Notes: generated by a model not told the origin, from the sequence alone. A stretch of DNA of 9,818 nucleotides from Gammaproteobacteria bacterium (GCA_029881015.1 JAOUNK010000103.1:1-9818), one strand, 5' to 3'; counted from the stretch's first letter, positions 1-8,057 are shown. Translations and numbers: made by a program.

Positions 1-1060
1 GCGCACGACCAACCAGGATCCCTATGCCTCCGAGTTTGACAAGGCTGCCCATGCCGACGGCTGGTTCGTGGCAACGATGCCGGACCTCAACCAGCGCGAC
101 CCCATGCTCGCCGACTACCTGATCCAGAACTCGATCTGGTGGATCGAGTACGCGGGGCTTTCGGGCATCCGCCAGGACACCTACCCTTACCCCGACAAGC
201 ATTTCATGGCCGCGTGGAGCCACCGCATCATGCAGGAATACCCCGACTTCAACATGGTCGGCGAAGAATGGAGCGCCAGCCCCAACGTGGTCTCGTACTG
301 GCAGCGTGGCAAGCAGAACGCCGATGGTTACGTGTCCTCACTGCCCGGCGTATTCGACTTTCCCCTGCAGATAGCGCTGGAGAAAGTACTGACCTCGGAT
401 GAGCCGCCCTGGGGCAGCATCTGGACGCCCGTGTACGAACTGCTGGGCCACGATTACCTGTATCCCGAGCCCATGAACCTCGTCATCATGCCGGACAACC
501 ACGACATGAGCCGGCTATTCACCCAGGTCGGTGAGGATGAAGACCTGTGGCGCATGGCCATGGTGTTCTACGCGACGATGCGCGGCATTCCCCAGGTCTA
601 CTACGGCACCGAGATCCAGATGTCGCACCCGGGAACCGACAGCCACGGCGCGATTCGGGCGGAATTTCCGGGCGGTTGGCCGGACCACAAAGCGAACGCG
701 TTCACCGGCAAGGGCCTGGATAACCGGGAACGCGCGGCCAGCGAATTCGTGCGCGAACTGCTGCAATGGCGCAAAGAAAAAGACGTGATTCACCACGGCA
801 AGCTCATGCAATTCACGCCGATGGGCAATGTGTACGCCTATTTTCGCTACGACGACGACGAAACGATCATGGTGATCTTCAACCTCGGCGAAGACGAGGT
901 GGATGTCGACCTGGCACGCTTCGACGAGCGGCTGCAGGGGGCGACTCGCGCACGCAATGTCCTGGACGACGACAAGCTCGACCTCGGTGACTCCGTGGAG
1001 CTCGGGGCGAGATCCGTCCTGTTGCTTGAAATCGACCACCAGGAAAGGAGCCGCCCGTGA
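1..1060 (+). CDS. GH13 cyclomaltodextrinase/neopullulanase-like enzyme, 3' part only
   Basis: The reading frame is open from base 2 at the window edge, so the true start lies upstream; an internal GTG at 68 is not the start. The visible 352 residues are the second half of a GH13 barrel plus the C-terminal beta domain. Conserved region II reads GIRQDTYPYPD with the nucleophile Asp at 176-178. Region III is GEEW with the acid/base Glu at 263-265. Region IV is DNHD with the transition-state Asp at 503-505. The spacing, the YGTEIQM segment and the short C-terminal beta domain resemble SusA-type neopullulanases and cyclomaltodextrinases, which cut alpha-1,4 links of maltodextrins, cyclodextrins or pullulan. 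The N-terminal domain, region I and any signal peptide are outside the window, so cell location is unknown. It ends in TGA overlapping the next start by 4 bases, implying one operon and translational coupling. GH13 is certain; the exact specificity is inferred. Confidence 0.9.
   Translation, partial: RTTNQDPYASEFDKAAHADGWFVATMPDLNQRDPMLADYLIQNSIWWIEYAGLSGIRQDTYPYPDKHFMAAWSHRIMQEYPDFNMVGEEWSASPNVVSYWQRGKQNADGYVSSLPGVFDFPLQIALEKVLTSDEPPWGSIWTPVYELLGHDYLYPEPMNLVIMPDNHDMSRLFTQVGEDEDLWRMAMVFYATMRGIPQVYYGTEIQMSHPGTDSHGAIRAEFPGGWPDHKANAFTGKGLDNRERAASEFVRELLQWRKEKDVIHHGKLMQFTPMGNVYAYFRYDDDETIMVIFNLGEDEVDVDLARFDERLQGATRARNVLDDDKLDLGDSVELGARSVLLLEIDHQERSRP
1041..1050 (+). promoter_or_regulatory. Strong ribosome binding site for the GTG start at 1057
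   Basis: AGGAAAGGAG ends 6 bases before the GTG at 1057-1059. The purine-rich match to the 16S 3' end and the ideal spacing decide the start of the fusion gene, which uses GTG rather than ATG. The site lies inside the end of the upstream GH13 gene, whose TGA (1058-1060) shares bases with the GTG. Translation of the fusion can therefore be coupled and also initiated independently. Confidence 0.8.
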
Positions 1061-4000
1061 ATCGTTTTGGCACAGCACTGCTCACGCTACTCGCAGCGGG
1101 CAGCGCGTGGGCGGGGTTTGGCGAGTACCAGGGCCATGCGGCGGCGAACGATACGCTGACGGTGGCAACCACGCGCGGAACGCTGCGCATCGCCGCTGTC
1201 GACGACGCCGCTTTCGAGGTGCACTACCTCGAAGAGGGCGTAAAGCAACTGCCTTCCTTCGCACTGGCGCCGCGAGACCGTCAGTTTGCGACGCGTGTCA
1301 GCGAAACGGACGAGACCCTGTCCTTCGCGACAGACGGCCTGACCGCCGTGCTCGACAAGGCAACGCTCCGGGTTGCCTTCCTGCGCGATGGCAAGCCGCT
1401 CGTGGAAGAAGAACAGGGCTATTTTGCGAACGAGAACGAGCGGGGCTTCCGTTTTGTCCTCGAGGACGGAGAGAAAATCCTTGGCGGCGGCCAGCGCGTG
1501 CTCGGCATGGACCGCCGCGGCAAGCGCATGCCCCTGTATAACAAGGCACACTACGGTTACACGACCGAGTCCAACCAGATGTATTACAGCCTGCCCGCCA
1601 TCATGTCGTCGGACAGGTACATGATCGTGTTCGACAACTCGGCCAGTGGCTGGCTGGATATCGGCCACACGGAACCCGACGTGCTGCAGTTCGAAGCCGT
1701 TGGCGGCAGGACCTCCTACATTGTCGTTGCCGGGAACACGTACCCGGAGCTCATCGCCAACTTCACCGATGTAACCGGCAGGCAGCCGTTGCCGCCGCGC
1801 TGGGCCTTCGGCAACTTCGCATCCCGCTTTGGCTACCATTCCGAGAAGGAAGCGCGCCATGTCGTACGGCGCTTCAGGAAACTCAAGATTCCGCTCGACG
1901 CGATCGTCCTCGATATTTACTGGTTCGGCCCGGACATCAAGGGCCATATGGGCAACCTGGACTGGGATCGTGAGGCGTGGCCGACGCCCGAAGACATGGT
2001 GGCCGATTTCGCGGCCGACGGGGTCCGGACGATCGCCGTCACCGAACCCTTCATTCTCACTACCTCCGATCGCTGGCAGGATGCCGTCGACAACAAGGTA
2101 CTGGCGCGCACGCCTGACGGCGAGCCCTACCGCTTCGACTTCTACTTCGGCAATACGGGCCTGATCGACGTCTTCGACGAGAAGGCGGCCGACTGGTTCT
2201 GGCAGCCGTACGCAATGCTGTTCGACCAGGGTATCGCGGCGACGTGGGGTGACCTCGGCGAACCGGAGGTCCATCCCGGCGATGCGCTGCACCGGCTTTC
2301 GCCGCCCGGCATCGAGGCAAGCGGTGACGAAGTTCATAACGCCTACGGCCATGAGTGGGCGCGCATGGTCTACGAGCGGCAGATCGAGAAATACCCTGAC
2401 ATGCGCTCGATGAGCATGATGCGCTCCGGTTTCGTGGGCTCCCAGCGCTACGGCGTCGTGCCGTGGACCGGCGACGTCAGCCGCGCATGGGATGGCCTCA
2501 AGCCACAGGTCGAACTGGCGCTGCAAGGTGGCTTGTTCGGGCTCGCGTACATGCACTCTGACCTCGGCGGCTTTGCCGGCGGCGAGACCTTCGATCGGGA
2601 AATGTACATTCGCTGGCTGCAGTACGGGGTGTTCCAGCCCGTCTATCGTCCGCATGCGCAGGAACACATCGCGGCGGAGCCTGTATTTCACGATCGCAAG
2701 ACGCGCAATATCGTGCGCGACTTCATCGACCTGCGTTACAGGCTGATGCCCTACAACTACACGCTGGCCTGGGAGAACAGCACGACCGGCATGCCACTGA
2801 TGCGGCCGGCGTTCTTCGAAGACGAATCGATGCCGTGGCTGATCGATTTCAAGGACATGTATTTCTGGGGCGATGCATTTTACGTCAAGCCCGTCACGGA
2901 CCCCGGCGTCGACACGGTCGACACGATGTTCCCCCCCGGGGCGTGGTTCGATTTCTGGACAGGCCAGCGCTACGAGGGCGGGGACAGGGTCGATGTGCCG
3001 GTGTCGCTGCGGACGATTCCTGTATTCGTACGTGCCGGTTCGTTTATCCCAATGACACCGCCCATCCAGTCGACGCAGGACTATTCGAGCGAGCGACTGA
3101 CGCTGCACTACTATGCCGACGCGTCCGTGCGGGAAGCGTCCGGCCGCATGTATGACGACGACGGCAAGAGCCGCACGAGCATCGAAGACGGCAACTACGA
3201 GCTCCTCGAGTTCGACGCCAGACACGTCGGCGACGCGCTCCGCATCGAGTTTCTCCGCAAGGGCGGCAGCTATGAGGGCATGCCGGCCGTCCGGGACATC
3301 GAGCTGGTCATTCACAACTGGAGCGGGCCGGCGGACACGGTCATGTTCAATGGCAGCCCCGTCAAGGCAAGCAAGAAGCAGGATACGCTGACCGCCTGGC
3401 TGCGCTGGGACCATGGTCCGGCGAAACTCGAGGTCAACGGCACGATCGAAGCCGGCGGAAAACCCGTCGTGTACCAGGTTTGGACGCGCCTCTTCGGCAA
3501 CAGGAACACGACCAACAAGCCCTGGGGAACGATCGCCGAGAACGGTGTGGGCAAGTTCAGCGATTTCACGACTGCGGCACTGCAGGGCATCCGTGAGCTC
3601 GGTGTGAGCCATATCTGGTTCACAGGCGTGCCACATCACGCTCTCGTCGGTGACTACTCGGCATACGGCATCAGCGACGATGACCCGGATGTCGTCAAGG
3701 GACGCGCGGGCTCCCCGTACGCCGTCAAGGACTACTACAACGTCAATCCCGACCTCGCCGACGATCCGGCGCAACGACTCGAGGAGTTCGAAGCCCTGAT
3801 CGAGCGCACGCATGCCAACGGTATGAAGGTGATCATCGACATAGTGCCGAACCACGTTGCACGGCGGTACGAATCGATCAGTCGTCCCGATGGTGTCGAC
3901 GATTTCGGCGCCAATGACGACACGTCGGTCGAGTGGGCGCGCGACAACAACTTCTACTACGTCGTTGGCGAGGACTTCGAACTCCCGGACTTCCCGGAGC

Positions 4001-6066
4001 ACTACCGGCCGCTCGGCGGCGAACAACACCCACTGAGCGACGGGCATTTCGACGAATCGCCGGCGAAATGGACCGGTAACGGCGCGCGCGTTGCCAAGCC
4101 CGGGTTCATGGACTGGTTCGAGACCGTCAAGATCAACCATGGCGTGCGACCTGATGGCAGCCATGCCTTCGACAGCCTGCCCGACGCCGCCCGCGACTGG
4201 AGCAATGCCGAGCATGTCGCGTTCTGGGCGGACAAGGACGTACCCGACAGCTGGCTGAAATACCGGCAGATCACGGAATACTGGCTCGCGAAAGGCGTCG
4301 ATGGCTTCCGCTACGACATGGCGGAGATGGTGCCGGTCGAGTTCTGGAGCTACCTGAACACGAACATAAGGCGGATTAACCCGGGCGCATTCCTGCTCGC
4401 CGAGGTCTACAACCCCGACCTCTACCGCGACTACCTGCAGCTCGGCCGCATGGGCTACCTGTACGACAAGGTCGGTCTCTACGATGCACTCAAGCCCGTC
4501 ATGCAGGGCAAGGCCTCGACCGCTACGCTTGCGCCCGTGCACGCCGAGGTGCTGGACATCGAGGAACACATGTTGCATTTCCTCGAAAATCACGACGAGG
4601 AGCGGATCGCGAGCGCCAACTTCGTGAACGACGGTCACCTTGGCAAACCCGGCATGGTCGTCTCGGCGCTGATCAGCCGCTCTCCTACGATGCTCTACTT
4701 TGGCCAGGAAGTCGGCGAGAAAGGCGACCTCAATGACGCCAACTTCAACCAGCCGCCCAAGCTACGCACGACGCAATACGACTACTGGGGCGTACCCGCG
4801 CACCAGCGCTGGATGAATGACGGGAAGTTCGATGGCGGCGCGCTCGGCAAGGACGAGAAGTCCCTGCGCGATTTCTATGAGCGCCTGATGACGTTCAGCG
4901 CCGAGAACGTCGCGTTGACCGGTGACTACGCGCACATTCCCGTCGACAACGACCGCATGTTTGCCTTTGCCCGCTGGAGCGGCGCCGAGCGGCTGATCGT
5001 CATCAGCAATTTCGATGCGAGCGAGGCGCAGGAACTTGTCCTTCACCTGCCTGCGAACATGGTCGCGGCGCTGGGCCTCGATGAGGGACGCTGGGCGCTC
5101 GAGGAACAGCTGTACGGCGGTGCCGACAATGCCATCGTCGTCGATCACGGCCTCGGCACGATCGCGGTCCGGCTCGAGCCGCTGGAATCCGTCGTCTACC
5201 GTATCGGTGGCGGCATGTTCAAGGCGCCCGACAACGCCCCGTTCATGGCTGACCTTCCCGGCTCAGGCGTCCTGGGCTCCCTGGTCTACTGGCACGATGT
5301 CACGTCTGAATTTCTCGACGAATCTCGCAACGTCGTCATCTGGCTGCCACCGGGCTACGAGGAAAATCCCGACAAACGCTACCGCGTCATCTACATGAGC
5401 GATGGCGAAAACCTGTTCGATCCGCGCATCGCGAGCTGGGGTGTGGACTGGGGAGTCGATGAGGCAATGATGCGCGGCGCCAATGCCGGCCGCTTCGAGC
5501 CGGCGATCGTCGTCGGCGCCTGGAGTTCCGCGCGGCGCGGACTCGAATACTCGCCCTGGCATGACGCCCCCCGGTACGCACGTTTCCTCGTAGACGAACT
5601 GATGCCGCGCATCAACGCGGAATTCCGCACGCTGACGGGCCCCGGCAATACGTCCGCGATGGGCTCGTCGATGGGCGGCCTGCTGTCCTACTACCTCGTC
5701 AGGAATCACGGTGACGTATTCGGTGCCTGCGGCTGCGTGTCGAGTCACTTCGCGCTCAACGAACGACTGTTTGCCGGGCCAGCCGAGCCGGATCCGCAGG
5801 CACTCGACCCGGCGCCTTACGTCGCTCGTGATATCGCTGGCGGCGACACGATTACGGGCGGGCGTTTCTTCTTCGACTACGGCACCGAAACGCTCGATGC
5901 CACCTACGAAGTCGATCACGCACCGGTCCTCGAGTGGTTCCGGGAGCAGGGCCTCGTCGAAGACCGGGACTTCCGGTTCAGGAAATACGCAGGGGCCGAC
6001 CACAGCGAGCGGGCTTGGCGTGCCCGGGTGCTCGACCAGCTCGAGTGGCTGCTCGGCGGCGACTAG
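1057..6066 (+). CDS. Exported three-enzyme fusion: GH31 alpha-glucosidase/transglucosidase - GH13 amylase - esterase
   Basis: One uninterrupted 1669-residue frame carries three full catalytic modules. Residues 1-19 form a Sec signal peptide (Arg3, hydrophobic LLTLLAAG, cleavage after A-W-A), with no lipobox. Residues about 25-790 are GH31: beta-sandwich, barrel from about 249, nucleophile D399 in WGDLGEPE, acid/base D473 in WTGDVS, and a DUF5110-like segment near YDDDG (699-703). Residues about 803-1383 are GH13 with D928-H933 (region I), nucleophile D1087, acid/base E1116 and D1180. Residues about 1390-1669 are a PF00756-type esterase with S1538 in GSSMG and H1649. Usual single enzymes are about 700-800, 550-600 and 270-300 residues, so the length matches three whole proteins joined by linkers of only about 10 residues, with no relic signal peptide at either junction. 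It should act in the periplasm or outside the cell on maltodextrins. The upstream GH13 gene overlaps its start. No frameshift or missing catalytic residue is seen; a misassembly seems unlikely but is not excluded. Confidence 0.92.
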   Translation: MNRFGTALLTLLAAGSAWAGFGEYQGHAAANDTLTVATTRGTLRIAAVDDAAFEVHYLEEGVKQLPSFALAPRDRQFATRVSETDETLSFATDGLTAVLDKATLRVAFLRDGKPLVEEEQGYFANENERGFRFVLEDGEKILGGGQRVLGMDRRGKRMPLYNKAHYGYTTESNQMYYSLPAIMSSDRYMIVFDNSASGWLDIGHTEPDVLQFEAVGGRTSYIVVAGNTYPELIANFTDVTGRQPLPPRWAFGNFASRFGYHSEKEARHVVRRFRKLKIPLDAIVLDIYWFGPDIKGHMGNLDWDREAWPTPEDMVADFAADGVRTIAVTEPFILTTSDRWQDAVDNKVLARTPDGEPYRFDFYFGNTGLIDVFDEKAADWFWQPYAMLFDQGIAATWGDLGEPEVHPGDALHRLSPPGIEASGDEVHNAYGHEWARMVYERQIEKYPDMRSMSMMRSGFVGSQRYGVVPWTGDVSRAWDGLKPQVELALQGGLFGLAYMHSDLGGFAGGETFDREMYIRWLQYGVFQPVYRPHAQEHIAAEPVFHDRKTRNIVRDFIDLRYRLMPYNYTLAWENSTTGMPLMRPAFFEDESMPWLIDFKDMYFWGDAFYVKPVTDPGVDTVDTMFPPGAWFDFWTGQRYEGGDRVDVPVSLRTIPVFVRAGSFIPMTPPIQSTQDYSSERLTLHYYADASVREASGRMYDDDGKSRTSIEDGNYELLEFDARHVGDALRIEFLRKGGSYEGMPAVRDIELVIHNWSGPADTVMFNGSPVKASKKQDTLTAWLRWDHGPAKLEVNGTIEAGGKPVVYQVWTRLFGNRNTTNKPWGTIAENGVGKFSDFTTAALQGIRELGVSHIWFTGVPHHALVGDYSAYGISDDDPDVVKGRAGSPYAVKDYYNVNPDLADDPAQRLEEFEALIERTHANGMKVIIDIVPNHVARRYESISRPDGVDDFGANDDTSVEWARDNNFYYVVGEDFELPDFPEHYRPLGGEQHPLSDGHFDESPAKWTGNGARVAKPGFMDWFETVKINHGVRPDGSHAFDSLPDAARDWSNAEHVAFWADKDVPDSWLKYRQITEYWLAKGVDGFRYDMAEMVPVEFWSYLNTNIRRINPGAFLLAEVYNPDLYRDYLQLGRMGYLYDKVGLYDALKPVMQGKASTATLAPVHAEVLDIEEHMLHFLENHDEERIASANFVNDGHLGKPGMVVSALISRSPTMLYFGQEVGEKGDLNDANFNQPPKLRTTQYDYWGVPAHQRWMNDGKFDGGALGKDEKSLRDFYERLMTFSAENVALTGDYAHIPVDNDRMFAFARWSGAERLIVISNFDASEAQELVLHLPANMVAALGLDEGRWALEEQLYGGADNAIVVDHGLGTIAVRLEPLESVVYRIGGGMFKAPDNAPFMADLPGSGVLGSLVYWHDVTSEFLDESRNVVIWLPPGYEENPDKRYRVIYMSDGENLFDPRIASWGVDWGVDEAMMRGANAGRFEPAIVVGAWSSARRGLEYSPWHDAPRYARFLVDELMPRINAEFRTLTGPGNTSAMGSSMGGLLSYYLVRNHGDVFGACGCVSSHFALNERLFAGPAEPDPQALDPAPYVARDIAGGDTITGGRFFFDYGTETLDATYEVDHAPVLEWFREQGLVEDRDFRFRKYAGADHSERAWRARVLDQLEWLLGGD
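1129..3426 (+). other. GH31 module of the fusion
   Basis: This stretch encodes residues about 25-790. The order is an N-terminal galactose-mutarotase-like beta-sandwich (with MPLYNKAHYGY at 158-168), a TIM barrel starting PLPPRWAFG at 244-252, and two C-terminal beta domains ending in a DUF5110-like strand set. Subsite -1 residue D286 is in VLDIYWFG, the nucleophile is D399, and the acid/base D473 is followed by W478 and D479. GH31 enzymes of this kind remove glucose from non-reducing ends or transfer glucosyl units. The family includes 4-alpha-glucosyltransferases such as Cellvibrio Agd31B, so hydrolysis and transfer cannot be told apart here. A GH31 enzyme of this length is normally a free-standing protein. 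Confidence 0.9.
3463..5205 (+). other. GH13 alpha-amylase-type module of the fusion
   Basis: This stretch encodes residues about 803-1383. It begins PVVYQVWTRLFGN (803-815), the usual beginning of a GH13 barrel in bacterial secreted amylases of Bacteroidetes and proteobacteria. Region I is DIVPNH (928-933), region II GFRYD with D1087, region III LLAEVY with E1116, and region IV ENHDEER with D1180. A C-terminal beta domain ends at VVYRIG (1379-1384). All three catalytic acids are kept, so an active endo-acting or maltogenic enzyme on alpha-1,4-glucan is expected. It is a different type from both other GH13 enzymes in the window. Confidence 0.9.
5224..6063 (+). other. Alpha/beta-hydrolase esterase module (PF00756-like) of the fusion
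   Basis: This stretch encodes residues about 1390-1669. The start (WLPPGY, YMSDGENLFDP) and the nucleophile elbow GSSMGG with S1538 fit the putative-esterase family that includes enterochelin esterase, S-formylglutathione hydrolase and CE1 enzymes. H1649 in AGADHSE is the expected catalytic histidine. D1607 or D1614 in the DYGTETLD segment is the likely acid, but which one cannot be decided by eye. The substrate is unknown. In this context an acyl-ester decoration on a glucan or oligosaccharide is possible, but that is inference. Confidence 0.85.
6063..6066. other. CTAG palindrome shared as stop codon by two convergent genes
   Basis: On the + strand TAG at 6064-6066 ends the fusion gene. On the - strand TAG read from 6065 down to 6063 ends the lipoprotein amylase. 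Because CTAG is its own reverse complement, the same four bases serve both genes, and there is no intergenic space in which a normal terminator could sit. Confidence 0.95.
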
Positions 6067-8057
6067 GGCTGACTGATATAGACGACGGCCGAGCGGGCCG
6101 GAACGTCTATCTGCAGCGTGCCCGTTACGTCGGCAACCCGTTGGCCGGAAGCGCCGAACGAAGCGGCGAACGTCGTACCCGAGCGACCGGTATCCGCGTC
6201 GAGCTGTTGCGCTGCGGCCGAATAGTTGATCGCTACCACCGCGACAGCGCTCCCCTCTGCTCTCGTGAACAGCAGCACGGCGTCACCGGCATTGGACTGC
6301 ACGGTGAGAACACCGGCGCCGATGACGGGATTCTCGGTCCGCAAGCGGTAGAGGGAGCGGTAATACTCGAGCAGCGAACCTGCGTCACCCTCTTCATCCG
6401 CCACGTTGTGGGTCGCGACATTCGCCGACAGGCTGCGGAACGGTGTCCCGGTCGTGAAGCCTGCCGTGACGGTGTCGGCGGTCCAGCTCATCGGCGTACG
6501 CAGTGCATGATCGCCCGTGAGGCCTGACGCGTTGGCCATGCCGACCTCTTCACCGTAGTACGTAAACGGGTTGCGCGAGGACAGCAGGTAGGTCGCCGCC
6601 GCGAGCGTGTAGTGGTCGACATCCCCGTCTAGCTGGTTCCAGGGTCGATCGCCTGCAAAGCTGTCATGGTTGGAGAGTATCCAGGGCTGTGCGTCGCCGG
6701 CTACACCACCGAGCCCTGTGAGCAAGCCGCCATCGACCGCGAAATTGCGCACCGTGTTGAAGATCGTGCCCGGCACCTGGAAAGCGAACGCCCTGCCGCA
6801 GGATGACGGGTCCGCGTATGCGGCCGGGTCGTCGGGCGCCTCGCAAACCATGAAGCGTTTGCCGTATCCCGAGACGATGCCCAGGACGTTGTTGAGCAGG
6901 ACATGATTCTCGGGCTGGTTGTTCCACCCGGCCTGGCCGTTTTCGAACAACACGCCGACCGCGTCGAAGCGAAAACCGTCCACGCCCTTGTTGAGCCAGA
7001 ATCTCAGGTTGTCTTCGTGGTAGGCGACAACCTCCGGGTTCTCAAGATTGAAATCCGGCATCAGCGCCGAGAACACGCCGTAGTACCAGCCGTTGCCGTT
7101 GTTGCGCCACGGGTCGCCGGCGAACGTGTTCCAGCCCTGGGGCCGGACGTCTTCCCAGACGAACCAGTCGAAACGGGCATTGGCGGGGCCCGTTGTCGCA
7201 TCGAGGAACAGCGGGTTCGTGCTGGCCGCGTGATTCATCACGTAGTCGACGATGATGGCGATGCCCCGCGCGTGCGCTTCATCGAGCAGCATTTCGAAAT
7301 CGGCCATCGAACCATAGTCGGTCTCGATCGCGCGGTAGTCCTCGACCGCGTAACCGTGATCGTTGTCCGCGCTCTCGAACACCGGCATCAGCCAGATACC
7401 CTTGATACCAAGCCCCTGCAGGTAGTCGAGTCGCGAGATCAGCCCTTGCAGATCGCCGATCCCGTCGCCGTTCGAGTCCTGGTAGCCACGCACGTAGATT
7501 TCGATGAACGCGGCGGAATCGCTCCAGTCGGCAGGCAGCCCTGAATCCGACGCAGCGGGCGCCACCGGCGACAAGTCCAGGGACGCCGACGCATCGCCGA
7601 GGGCGGCCAATGCTGCCTGCGCGGCGGCGAGACTTGCGTATGGCGTACCGATGTTGCCGTTCTGCGAAGCGACGGAGTCCTGCACGAGCCATGCGTCGAA
7701 ACCGAAGGTCCGCGGCACAATGCTCATGTCGTGCACGGGGCTCTTGAGATCGCCATTGTGCGCGATGAAATTCAGCGCCGCGCCCGAATCGACCAACGGG
7801 ATCTCGAACACGGCGATGTCATTCTCGATGCGATCCGGCAGCCGCGGCGACGCCCAGCCCGTGGCGACGCTGCCGCCGATCGCGTCGCCCCAGAGGTGCA
7901 ATCCCCAGCCGTCGTAGAAAGGGTCTGCACGCAGGTAGTAGATCGTAACCGTGGCGACCGGCGGTGGCGGTTGCACGATCGGCGGAGAGCCGCCGCCACC
8001 GCCGCCACAGGCGGCCTGCAGCAGCAGGAGCGCCAGCAGAAATCCTCGCGCCCGCAT
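6063..8057 (-). CDS. Lipoprotein alpha-amylase, GH13 with N-terminal PUD/CBM41-like domain
   Basis: This 664-residue protein starts with a short lipoprotein signal (residues 1-16) ending QAAC, then C17 followed by six glycines and a Pro-rich linker to about residue 35. Gly at +2 would favour the outer membrane under the E. coli sorting rule. Residues about 36-140 (IYYLRADPFYDGWGLHLWGD) match the pullulanase-associated/CBM41 type that binds alpha-glucan. The GH13 barrel runs about 183-575: a DSNGDGIGD calcium-type loop (194-202), D271-H276 (region I), nucleophile D365 in GFRFD, acid/base E406 in VCEAP, and D465 in SNHDS. A C-terminal beta domain follows. It likely cuts starch or maltodextrins at the cell envelope. 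Its ATG shares one base with the upstream TAA (TAATG), and I see no good ribosome binding site of its own, so translation is probably coupled to the halogenase gene. Q at position -3 of the lipobox is atypical. Confidence 0.92.
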   Translation of the reverse strand: MRARGFLLALLLLQAACGGGGGGSPPIVQPPPPVATVTIYYLRADPFYDGWGLHLWGDAIGGSVATGWASPRLPDRIENDIAVFEIPLVDSGAALNFIAHNGDLKSPVHDMSIVPRTFGFDAWLVQDSVASQNGNIGTPYASLAAAQAALAALGDASASLDLSPVAPAASDSGLPADWSDSAAFIEIYVRGYQDSNGDGIGDLQGLISRLDYLQGLGIKGIWLMPVFESADNDHGYAVEDYRAIETDYGSMADFEMLLDEAHARGIAIIVDYVMNHAASTNPLFLDATTGPANARFDWFVWEDVRPQGWNTFAGDPWRNNGNGWYYGVFSALMPDFNLENPEVVAYHEDNLRFWLNKGVDGFRFDAVGVLFENGQAGWNNQPENHVLLNNVLGIVSGYGKRFMVCEAPDDPAAYADPSSCGRAFAFQVPGTIFNTVRNFAVDGGLLTGLGGVAGDAQPWILSNHDSFAGDRPWNQLDGDVDHYTLAAATYLLSSRNPFTYYGEEVGMANASGLTGDHALRTPMSWTADTVTAGFTTGTPFRSLSANVATHNVADEEGDAGSLLEYYRSLYRLRTENPVIGAGVLTVQSNAGDAVLLFTRAEGSAVAVVAINYSAAAQQLDADTGRSGTTFAASFGASGQRVADVTGTLQIDVPARSAVVYISQP
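6078..6110. repeat. Long inverted repeat at the convergent gene junction, possible 3'-end hairpin
   Basis: ATAGACG (6078-6084) pairs with CGTCTAT (6104-6110), and CGGCC (6086-6090) pairs with GGCCG (6096-6100). The loop is 5 bases (6091-6095), and between the stems there is a 1-against-3 base internal loop. It begins 11 bases after the + strand stop and lies within the last codons of the - strand amylase. No U-tract follows on either strand, so it is not a standard intrinsic terminator. It could protect the 3' end of the fusion mRNA or help factor-dependent termination. Confidence 0.5.

Noticed and set aside
68..79. GTG at 68 as the start of the first GH13 gene
   Set aside because: The frame is open back to base 2 with protein text that fits the GH13 barrel, and region I plus the N-terminal domain would be missing. 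The gene is cut by the window edge.
1087..4638. Open frame of 1183 codons on the - strand opposite the fusion gene
   Set aside because: It is a shadow of the GC-rich + strand codons. The translation shows no family, no domain order and no ribosome binding site, while the + strand frame has all catalytic motifs over the same bases.
5215..5217. Internal ATG (M1387) as a separate start for the esterase module
   Set aside because: The upstream GGTGGCGG is a weak match, there is no signal peptide after it, and the frame is continuous with the GH13 module, so fusion is the simpler reading.
6903..7544. 213-codon frame on the + strand within the amylase gene
   Set aside because: It is the antisense shadow of the GH13 barrel, with no ribosome binding site and no recognisable domain.
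7978..8007. Glycine-codon run near the amylase N-terminus as a phase-variable repeat
   Set aside because: The codons are mixed GGC/GGT, not a pure tract, and Gly-rich stretches after a lipoprotein cysteine are a common linker.
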